NCBI RefSeq assembly: GCF_900590885.1
Contig: NZ_UUON01000049.1
Span: forward strand, 1-50,980
From: Pseudomonas viridiflava
GTDB taxonomy: Bacteria; Pseudomonadota; Gammaproteobacteria; Pseudomonadales; Pseudomonadaceae
DNA: 50,980 bases
Direction: 5' to 3'
The position numbers were made by a program, and so were the translations under genes. Position 1 is the first letter of the stretch. Each line of letters begins with the position of its first letter. Positions 8,499-14,653 of this stretch are shown here, piece by piece. The notes under the pieces were generated by a model that saw only the letters and a list, made by a program, of their open reading frames with translations, ran no database searches and was not told the DNA's origin.

Positions 8499-8711
8499 TT
8501 ATATGTGGGTCGAGATAGATAGCACCTCAACCTTCAAATGATCGGATGCTAACGCGCGTTCAAAATAGCAATCCTGCTGTTGCTTAACTGCCGCAAGAGC
8601 CTGTTCGCTGAACGTGGAAAGTTGCTGCTCTGTAAAGGGTGACTTGTCGTGAGTGCGGAGATATTCCGGGGAAACTTCGTTGGTATACAACGGGGATGCT
8701 GTTGCATTCAT
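8499..8711 (-). CDS. 70-residue protein upstream of the PAAR effector, unknown function
   Basis: Starts at the ATG at 8711, which has AGGA 8 bases upstream; the TTG at 8717 is too close to that site. The protein (MNATASPLYTNEVSPEYLRT...) is hydrophilic and probably helical (residues about 28-60), with no signal peptide or membrane segment. It ends 13 bases before the effector start, so it is the first gene of a three-gene unit. It does not look like the Eag (DUF1795) or DUF4123 chaperones. Its place suggests an adaptor or loading role, but that is only context. Confidence 0.65.
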   Translation of the reverse strand: MNATASPLYTNEVSPEYLRTHDKSPFTEQQLSTFSEQALAAVKQQQDCYFERALASDHLKVEVLSISTHI

Positions 8712-9027
8712 GCTCAATATCCTGATCCATGGTTTTTGTGTGTGGCGTTCCTCTTATTTGCTTGATCGAAAAGATATGTCTTGTGCATATCAACCAGCGA
8801 CACCAAATAAGCGAGTGGTTACCACCTCGCTACCCTGAATATGTGGTTATTGAAAGTAAAGTCGGACGTTTCCGATAAGATCGGTGTAAAGGTCTGATGG
8901 GGCAGTAGTGTCATTAACTAAAGGGTAAGAGTTAAGCCGTATTTATTACCGACATGGAGTCAGTACGGTGGTAGTACTGAGGCGTCCCAGGGCGCGAGTG
9001 ACTTGCTCTCGCGCCCATCGCGTAACC
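8712..9027. other. Gene-free stretch upstream of the T6SS cassette
   Basis: It holds the presumed promoter of the T6SS cassette (minus strand, not resolved), a small inverted repeat CAGTAC-ggtgGTA-GTACTG near 8961-8979, and a strong hairpin at 8990-9016 behind the catalase gene. Short frames here overlap the cassette in other registers and look spurious. Confidence 0.5.
8990..9016 (-). terminator. Hairpin after the catalase-fold gene
   Basis: A 9-bp perfect stem GGGCGCGAG/CTCGCGCCC with a 9-base loop, 11 bases past the catalase-fold stop codon. There is no T run, so efficiency as an intrinsic terminator is uncertain. Confidence 0.5.
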
Positions 9028-10194
9028 CTAAGGCGCGTTACGGCTGTGGCGGTAGTCGCTGACCGCTTCGTACACCGCTTTACGCAGGCGGTTTATGCCG
9101 CCAATGGGGCGATGCTCAGCCACGCCGAACCACGGGTTGAACGATTGGTTGTCGCACGCGAGGTTCTGTTCGGGCGTGTCGAAGTCCTGGGCCGGAATGC
9201 GCACTTTGGCCACGCTCTCGTAGGGCGCATCGCTTTCCTTCCATTCGATGCTGGTGTCTTCGATGGGCATGAATTTCTGCGGGTTTTGTCGCTGGATCTG
9301 CAACACGAAACACGCAGGCACGCGGTCGGTGGACAGCTGTTGGCTCAAGGCGCTGCGCAGGAAGTTCGGCAGGTCCTGGTTCTGTTTGGGCAGCAGGTAT
9401 TCCGGGCAGCTTTGCGGGTCGGGCGCGACGCGGAACTTGGCGTTAGCTGCGCCGAACTTGTAGGGCGAGACTGAAAAGTAGGTGGTCTGCGTCGGGCTGG
9501 CCGGCGCGGGCGCCAGGGTCGCCAGGGCGATAAACAAGTGGCGCACCTGCCAGCTGCGTGGGTCGGCCTTGGGGAAGAACGCCAGGACTTTCTTGCCATC
9601 CGCTTGCGCGCCGATGTTCTGCGCGTATTCGGCCACATCGCTGACAAAGAAATTCGCATGGCTGAACATCACGAAGTCCTGCTCGGTGCGGGTTTGCTGG
9701 TCGGCCAGCAGCTGTTTGCCCGGCACATCCAGCAGCTTGAGCGCCATGCCACGGGCGTCGCGAATGCTGTCGAACTGCGGGTAGGCGTTGCCGTTGGACA
9801 GGCGTATCAGCGCTTGCCAGGTTTTGCCTGGTTCGGCGAACACGCCCTGGCGCAAGGCCGGGTCAAGGTCGGCCAGCACGCTGACTTCGGCCTTTACGCA
9901 GCCATGGGCCTTGGCGTGGGCATCGCGCAGGTAGCGTGTGCCTTCGCGGTGCTGGTCGACGATGCGCACCGCCGTCTGGATGATGCCTTGGGTCATCGCC
10001 GATTCGCCTGCCGGGATCTGTTCGTTCGGTGAGACCGGGCCGCTGTGCTGCCAGGCATACCAGGCGGTGGCGGCCAGCCAGCCGAGCAGGCCCAGGCCGA
10101 CCAGCCACAACAGAGTCTTGCCGAGAAACGCGCCGATGCGCAGCCAGAGGCGTGCGAGCAGGGAGGGGCGGTTGTAGGGGGATCGAATCATCAT
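9028..10194 (-). CDS. Catalase-fold haem protein (SrpA/y4iL-like)
   Basis: A 388-residue membrane-anchored protein: one hydrophobic helix near residues 22-46, then a catalase-like beta barrel exposed to the periplasm. Catalase landmarks are visible: the distal His in DAHAKAHGCVKAEV, the substrate-channel stretch DFVMFSHANFFV, and near the C terminus RKAVYE, which keeps the Arg-x3-Tyr spacing of the proximal haem ligand. It is shorter than true catalases (about 480) and looks like the y4iL-like branch whose substrate is not settled: peroxidase, catalase or, by analogy with allene oxide synthase, a hydroperoxide rearranging enzyme. The ATG overlaps the stop of the di-haem cytochrome gene (ATGA), so the two are made together. 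Confidence 0.82.
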   Translation of the reverse strand: MMIRSPYNRPSLLARLWLRIGAFLGKTLLWLVGLGLLGWLAATAWYAWQHSGPVSPNEQIPAGESAMTQGIIQTAVRIVDQHREGTRYLRDAHAKAHGCVKAEVSVLADLDPALRQGVFAEPGKTWQALIRLSNGNAYPQFDSIRDARGMALKLLDVPGKQLLADQQTRTEQDFVMFSHANFFVSDVAEYAQNIGAQADGKKVLAFFPKADPRSWQVRHLFIALATLAPAPASPTQTTYFSVSPYKFGAANAKFRVAPDPQSCPEYLLPKQNQDLPNFLRSALSQQLSTDRVPACFVLQIQRQNPQKFMPIEDTSIEWKESDAPYESVAKVRIPAQDFDTPEQNLACDNQSFNPWFGVAEHRPIGGINRLRKAVYEAVSDYRHSRNAP

Positions 10195-11999
10195 GGCAAT
10201 TGTTGCTCCAGTGGGCCGCCCAGCACTTTCAGGTATTCCAGCAGCGCCCAGCGTTCCTGGGGCAGCAGGCCGCGACCGATGACGCCGTTGCCGCGCTGGC
10301 CGGCTCGGAATTCATGACCGCTGTTGTGGTTGCCGGTGATTTTGGTATCGAACAGGAAGGCATTCTTGAACGCGCCGGTTTCAAAACCCAGGTGGCGCGG
10401 ATCGTAGGCGAAGGTGCCTTTATAGAAGGTGACGCTGCGCTCGTCCTGGGGCGAGAGCAGTTGGTAGATCGTCGGCACCGAGCCGTTATGCAAGAACGGC
10501 GGGGTGGCCCACACGCCGGCCAGCGGGCGGGCCTTGTAGGCGCGCAGCTCACGCACGCCGATAGGCAGGCCGTAGCCATCCAGGCGTGGGCGTTCCGCCG
10601 GGGTGACACCGGCGGCGCGGTAGGCGTGGTCTTCGACATAGGCCGTAACGTAGGCCAGGCCCTTGGCCACCGAGATGTTCTTCAGGTCCAGGGGCTCGGT
10701 CGGCGTGGGGTGCAGCTCGACAGGGAGCTTGGCCAACTCCGCCGGGTCCCATTGCAGGGCGCTGAGGTCGTAACGCTGGTCGGCGATGTTGCCGGCAGTG
10801 CCGGGGTCGGTGCCGATGTAGTCCACCGGCAGCATCTTCAGATGTTGCACCGGGCGGCCGCCTTCCTGGGTGACGTTGGGCACATGGCAGCCGGCGCAGT
10901 TTTCGGTGAACAGCGCGCGGCCTTGGGCGGCGAGGGGCTTGTCGATTGCACCGAACAGGTCTTCGGGCCAGGTCGGAGGCTTGAGGCGTTGCAGGGTTTC
11001 TTCGATCAGGTTGAGGTCGCGCACCCGCACGCTTGACGGGTAGCGCGCCTCGCCCTGCAGCGGTTGGCCTGCGGCGTCGAAGAAGGTCAGGGTTGCGCCC
11101 ACGCCCAAGGCTTCGCCGATATTGCGCGCCATGGGTTGCTGGGCCGAGCCGTTCCATTGCACCCAGTCAAAGGTCCAGATATCCCACAGCTGCGGGTAGT
11201 CCACCGGCGCGTTGGCGACGCGATAGTTGTCCGGTGAGATGGCGTCGCCGAAGCTGGCATTGGCGATACGGCCGAACGCGTCGGTACGGCCCGGGCCTTC
11301 CTCGGTGGGGTAGAGGCCGCGGTGGGTGTCGTTCCAGGCAACCTTGAGGAACTTGTTCAGCGACTGCTTGAAGTCCTGGCGCAGTTGGCTGTGCTCGGCG
11401 TCGTAGCGATCACCCAGCACCTGGCGGGCGAAGCGCTCGAACTTCCACGGGTTGTAATAGGTTGCCGCAAGGCTTGCGACCAGCGCCTGGCCGAAACTGC
11501 CGCCACGCAAGGTGGGCACGCTCGAGGGCAGCACGTGCTGGGCCGAGCCGCCGTCGATACGCAGGGCCTGGCCTTTGAAGTGCAGCTCGCCGGTGTGGCA
11601 GGCGGCGCAGGTGATGTCCAGGTATTCGGCGTTGTCGCCGGCGTTTTTGTGCCGGGCGAAACCCACGGGCAGGTTGCCAGGGTTTTGTGCGCTGGGCGTT
11701 TGTTTGGGATCGACCAGGAAACCGAAGCGCGCCAGGTAGTCGGGCGTGGCGAAACGCTGTTCGGAGAACGGCAGTTCCAGGGCGGTGAACCAGTCGTAAT
11801 GCAGGCCTTTTACCTGGGTGCCCTGGGGCGTGAAGTAGTAGGTCTGGCGGTCGGCGGCACTCCACTGATCCTGGTAGTGCACCTGCTGCACGGGCACGTA
11901 GGCCGGCAGCTTGGGGTTGGCGGTGTAATACAGCACCACGGCCAGGATCAGCCCCAGTGCGATGAGTATCAGCAGTAAAACACGGGAAAAAATGCGCAA
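10191..11999 (-). CDS. Di-haem c-type cytochrome, RoxA / fatty-acid dioxygenase-like
   Basis: A 602-residue protein with an N-terminal membrane anchor (residues about 7-26), so the body is periplasmic. Two haem-binding CxxCH motifs are present at 131-135 (CAACH) and 368-372 (CAGCH). The C-terminal part carries YKARPLAGVWATPPFLHNGS, the pattern of RoxA rubber oxygenase and relatives in the di-haem peroxidase superfamily; P. aeruginosa 10S-dioxygenase and diol synthase for oleic acid belong to the same superfamily. Function could be peroxidase or oxygenase; overlap with a catalase-fold gene suggests that hydroperoxides are made or used. A perfect inverted repeat lies 26 bases upstream. Confidence 0.8.
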   Translation of the reverse strand: MRIFSRVLLLILIALGLILAVVLYYTANPKLPAYVPVQQVHYQDQWSAADRQTYYFTPQGTQVKGLHYDWFTALELPFSEQRFATPDYLARFGFLVDPKQTPSAQNPGNLPVGFARHKNAGDNAEYLDITCAACHTGELHFKGQALRIDGGSAQHVLPSSVPTLRGGSFGQALVASLAATYYNPWKFERFARQVLGDRYDAEHSQLRQDFKQSLNKFLKVAWNDTHRGLYPTEEGPGRTDAFGRIANASFGDAISPDNYRVANAPVDYPQLWDIWTFDWVQWNGSAQQPMARNIGEALGVGATLTFFDAAGQPLQGEARYPSSVRVRDLNLIEETLQRLKPPTWPEDLFGAIDKPLAAQGRALFTENCAGCHVPNVTQEGGRPVQHLKMLPVDYIGTDPGTAGNIADQRYDLSALQWDPAELAKLPVELHPTPTEPLDLKNISVAKGLAYVTAYVEDHAYRAAGVTPAERPRLDGYGLPIGVRELRAYKARPLAGVWATPPFLHNGSVPTIYQLLSPQDERSVTFYKGTFAYDPRHLGFETGAFKNAFLFDTKITGNHNSGHEFRAGQRGNGVIGRGLLPQERWALLEYLKVLGGPLEQQLP

Positions 12000-12024
12000 G
12001 ATAACTATCCTTGTCGGGTGGTAG

Positions 12025-12053
12025 CGCTGTTATGCCACCACGCCATAACAGCG
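12025..12053. promoter_or_regulatory. Perfect 10-bp inverted repeat upstream of the di-haem cytochrome gene
   Basis: CGCTGTTATG and CATAACAGCG are separated by 9 bases, so the half-site centres are 19 bp apart. It is 26-54 bases before the cytochrome start, where an operator or a leader hairpin would act. No regulator gene is adjacent. Confidence 0.5.
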
Positions 12054-12245
12054 GCAAGTGGCCATGAGCCTGTTAGCAGGCGGTTCGCGATCCGTCGCGA
12101 GCATGCATCATGAATGAAAATGCTTTTAAACACGTGAACTTATCGGAAGTTTCCTGCTCACATGCCGGTAGCCATTGGTCGTGGCCGCCTGATAAGCTCG
12201 CGACTTTATTCGAATGCCCTTTTGGCGCATGAACAAGGAAATAGC

Positions 12246-12986
12246 ATGAAACAGCATCGGTTGGCGGCGGCGGTGGCCCTGGTTAGCCTGGTACTTGCGG
12301 GTTGTGATTCGCAGACCAGCGTAGAGCTGAAAACCCCGGCGCAGAAAGCTTCCTACGGCATCGGCCTGAACATGGGCAAGAGCCTTGCCCAAGAAGGCAT
12401 GGATGACCTGGATTCCAAAGCAGTAGCCCAAGGCATCGAAGATGCCGTCGGCAAAAAAGAGCAGAAGCTCAAAGACGACGAACTGGTTGAAGCGTTTGCC
12501 GCACTGCAAAAACGTGCTGAAGAACGCATGACCAAGATGAGCGAAGAGTCGGCAGCCGCCGGCAAGAAATTCCTCGAAGACAACGCCAAGAAAGACGGCG
12601 TCGTCACCACCGCTTCCGGTCTGCAGTACAAGATCACCAAGAAAGCTGACGGCGCCCAGCCTAAGCCGACTGACGTGGTGACTGTGCACTACACCGGCAA
12701 GCTCACCAACGGCACCACCTTCGACAGCTCCGTGGATCGCGGTAGCCCGATTGACCTGCCGGTCAGCGGCGTGATTCCGGGTTGGGTCGAAGGCCTGCAA
12801 CTGATGCACGTCGGCGAGAAGGTCGAGTTGTACATTCCTTCCGACCTGGCCTACGGCGCCCAGAGCCCGAGCCCGGCGATCCCGGCCAACTCCGTGCTGG
12901 TGTTCGACCTGGAACTGCTGGCCATCAAGGACCCAGCCAAGGCTGAAGCCCCTGACGCACCTGCAGCACCAGCCGCCAAGAAGTAA
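12246..12986 (+). CDS. FKBP-type peptidyl-prolyl isomerase lipoprotein (Mip/FkpA-like)
   Basis: A 246-residue prolyl isomerase that speeds folding of secreted proteins. The first 20 residues form a lipoprotein signal ending LVLAGC, so it is lipid-anchored in the cell envelope. Residues about 30-125 form the helical dimerisation domain of Mip/FkpA proteins; residues about 130-230 are the FKBP domain (VTVHYTGKLTNGTTFDSS, GVIPGWVEGL, IPSDLAYG). An Ala/Pro/Lys-rich tail ends the protein. The ATG at 12246 has AAGGAAAT upstream; the longer frame lacks a signal peptide. In P. aeruginosa the PA3262 isomerase lies in a similar gene order. Confidence 0.93.
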   Translation: MKQHRLAAAVALVSLVLAGCDSQTSVELKTPAQKASYGIGLNMGKSLAQEGMDDLDSKAVAQGIEDAVGKKEQKLKDDELVEAFAALQKRAEERMTKMSEESAAAGKKFLEDNAKKDGVVTTASGLQYKITKKADGAQPKPTDVVTVHYTGKLTNGTTFDSSVDRGSPIDLPVSGVIPGWVEGLQLMHVGEKVELYIPSDLAYGAQSPSPAIPANSVLVFDLELLAIKDPAKAEAPDAPAAPAAKK

Positions 12987-13002
12987 TCGGCGACTCAACA
13001 CA

Positions 13003-13029
13003 AACGCCCCGTTTCGACGGGGCGTTTTT
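13003..13029 (+). terminator. Intrinsic terminator of the FKBP gene
   Basis: Stem AACGCCCCGT/ACGGGGCGTT with a short loop followed by five T, 17 bases past the stop codon. Confidence 0.92.
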
Positions 13030-13053
13030 GTTTCTGCGATTTGCATCGATCCA

Positions 13054-13146
13054 GATGTGGGAGAGGTTTGCCCCCCGATCGCGGTATATCAGCCGAGTGA
13101 TCCGGTGGCTGACACTCTGCTATCGGGAGCAAGCCCCCTCCCACAG
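13054..13146. repeat. REP pair (inverted), diverged
   Basis: Two Pseudomonas REP units face each other: TGTGGGAGAGGTTTGCCCCC at 13056 on, and the inverse GGGAGCAAGCCCCCTCCCAC ending near 13145. Compared with the copies at 19740 and 24013 the left arm carries substitutions. The middle holds a smaller inverted repeat around TCAGCC/GGCTGA. Confidence 0.85.
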
Positions 13147-13338
13147 TGAGGCCTCTGCAATCTGAACGAACGTCCGTGACTGAGCACAGTCTGATATAAG
13201 ACTCGAGTACGGGTAGCCGCACATCAACGCCAAGTCAATGAAATATTGGGTTTTTTTATGTGCGCAAAAAACGCCCGATCTGACTGTAGGCCTTGTAATC
13301 CGTGGCTTTCAGCTGGGAAAACCAGCTCTGTTCACAAG

Positions 13339-13363
13339 GTTATCCACAATTTGTGTGGATAAC
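13339..13363. promoter_or_regulatory. Inverted pair of consensus DnaA boxes
   Basis: GTTATCCACA and TGTGGATAAC are separated by five bases. Each arm contains TTATCCACA, the exact consensus DnaA box. Five T follow on the plus strand, so the same sequence could fold as a terminator-like hairpin in RNA. It lies 31 bases before the DUF1232 gene. Confidence 0.6.
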
Positions 13364-13393
13364 TTTTTATGTCGCCTGGAACTGGAGTGATCC

Positions 13394-13849
13394 ATGAAAC
13401 CACCCTTCAATTTCACCCGTTTCCTGCCCATGGCCGCTCGCTTGCTGGGCCGGGGGCGTTTGCCGACCCTGCTGTTCGCTGTCGCCGCCAAAGGCTCGAG
13501 CCAGGGCAACCGCCTGGGCAAGCTCAAGGATGATCTCAAACTGCTGCAGGCCCTGTGCCTGGCCTACTGGCGCGGCGAGTATCGCGCGATCAGCCCCAAG
13601 GCGCTGATCTCGGTAGTGGCGGGGCTGATGTACTTCCTCAGTCCGATTGATGCGATCCCGGACTTTATTCCCATGTTCGGCATGCTCGATGACATCGCGG
13701 TATTGGCATGGGTCATGAAGACCCTGGACGGCGAACTGAGCGCCTTTCGCGCCTGGCGCGACGCGCAGCGCCCGGAAAAACTCGCCGTGGTCGAGCGCCT
13801 GCCCGCCACGCCGGCCTTGCTGAGCAAGGAAAACCCGCAAAAAAACTAA
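13394..13849 (+). CDS. YkvA/DUF1232 family membrane protein
   Basis: A 151-residue protein with the DUF1232 core at about residues 65-105: SPKALISVVAGLMYFLSPID followed by AIPDFIP, then DDIAVLAWV. The DxIPDFIP-type motif defines the family; its function is not established. The Pro-Asp motif sits between two hydrophobic helices. The ATG at 13394 follows GGAG by 7 bases. The inverted DnaA boxes just upstream lie where a promoter or leader would be. Confidence 0.88.
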   Translation: MKPPFNFTRFLPMAARLLGRGRLPTLLFAVAAKGSSQGNRLGKLKDDLKLLQALCLAYWRGEYRAISPKALISVVAGLMYFLSPIDAIPDFIPMFGMLDDIAVLAWVMKTLDGELSAFRAWRDAQRPEKLAVVERLPATPALLSKENPQKN

Positions 13850-13883
13850 TGACTCTTATATCCACCTACGCCCTTTGCGGCTG

Positions 13884-13923
13884 TTAGGATTACACTCCTA
13901 AGGAAAAGTGCTTACTCAGTAAG
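13884..13923. promoter_or_regulatory. Two palindromes upstream of the XRE gene
   Basis: TTAGGA-ttacac-TCCTAA at 13884-13901 and CTTACT-c-AGTAAG at 13911-13923 lie 24-63 bases before the XRE start. An autorepressing HTH protein would be expected to bind such a place; the match to a specific regulator is not shown. Confidence 0.45.
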
Positions 13924-13946
13924 TGTTGTTATCCTACGGGGCAGTC

Positions 13947-14285
13947 ATGGATATTCAGATAATTTCACGCAATGGCGAACCCGAATACGCGGTCTTGCCA
14001 TGGGATCAGTACCAGGCGCTGCTAAAAGCTGCCGGTCAGCAACAACCTGCATCGCCTCCTCCTGCTACTGCCCACACCGCACCTGCTCAGGACCTGCGCC
14101 CGCTCGCCGACCTGCGCGGCCTGCGCGAAGCCAAGGGCTTGGCCGTCGAAGCCCTGGCCCGCACCGTGGGCATCAGCCCGTCGTATCTTGGATTGATCGA
14201 AAGTGGAGAACGCCAGCCGGATGCTGCGATCCGCCGCAGCCTGGCCTGGGAATTGGGTGTTGCAGGTTGGAGGGATGAATCTTGA
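13947..14285 (+). CDS. XRE-family HTH regulator with antitoxin-like N terminus
   Basis: A 112-residue protein. Residues 1-30 (MDIQIISRNGEPEYAVLPWD, then QYQALLKAAG) resemble the N-terminal strand-helix of Phd/YefM-type antitoxins. A Pro/Ala-rich linker follows, then a Cro/C1-type HTH at about residues 55-105 (LREAKGLAVEALARTVGISP, then SYLGLIESGERQP). The ATG at 13947 is preferred over 13923 because it has GGGG 8 bases upstream and gives the clean antitoxin-like start. The stop overlaps the next gene's TTG start. Probably an autoregulated DNA-binding protein paired with its neighbour; similar genes stand at the same place near prc in P. aeruginosa (recollection). Confidence 0.8.
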   Translation: MDIQIISRNGEPEYAVLPWDQYQALLKAAGQQQPASPPPATAHTAPAQDLRPLADLRGLREAKGLAVEALARTVGISPSYLGLIESGERQPDAAIRRSLAWELGVAGWRDES

Positions 14286-14653
14286 GCGTACGTATCAGCC
14301 GTCAACACTGGGATGGGTTACTCAACGAGCTGGACCAGGCGCGCCGCCAGCGCCATCTACTGACGTATCGCGCGCTGCTGGAGCGCCTGCAATTTCCCAC
14401 GCCGGCCATGCAAACCCTGGCCGCCGCCTTGGAACACCTGGCCGCGCTGGACGCCAAGGCCGAGCAGCCGTTGCGCAGCTCGCTGGTGATCAGCCAGGGT
14501 GCCAGCCGCTTGCCACGTACCGGTTTCTTTGAGTGCGTGGAGCGCCTTGGGCGTTTCAGCGGGCCATCCGATGGTGTGGCCGCCGCGTCCTGGCACGCCT
14601 CGGAAGTGGTGCGGGTGTTCGAATACGAGTACCCGGAATCCGCCGAGGCCTAA
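14282..14653 (+). CDS. Conserved protein of unknown function coupled to the XRE gene
   Basis: A 123-residue soluble protein. The TTG start at 14282 overlaps the XRE stop (TTGA) and has GGAGGG 7 bases upstream, which supports this rare start and translational coupling. The first half is helical with many Leu and Arg (WDGLLNELDQARRQRHLLTY); the second half ends ASWHASEVVRVFEYEYPESA. I do not recognise a fold. Coupling to an HTH protein with an antitoxin-like N terminus allows a two-protein regulatory or toxin-antitoxin-like module, but no toxin motif is visible. Its end overlaps the convergent EAL gene by 4 bases. Confidence 0.75.
   Translation: MSVRISRQHWDGLLNELDQARRQRHLLTYRALLERLQFPTPAMQTLAAALEHLAALDAKAEQPLRSSLVISQGASRLPRTGFFECVERLGRFSGPSDGVAAASWHASEVVRVFEYEYPESAEA

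Larger units (their letters stand above)
12987..13393. other. Gene-free stretch between FKBP and DUF1232 genes
   Basis: It holds the FKBP terminator (13003-13029), a REP pair (13054-13146) and a pair of inverted DnaA boxes (13339-13363). I see no gene in it. Confidence 0.7.

Noticed and set aside
13054..13146. Possible CRISPR or tandem array
   Set aside because: REP units occur as inverted pairs scattered through the window; there are no regular spacers.
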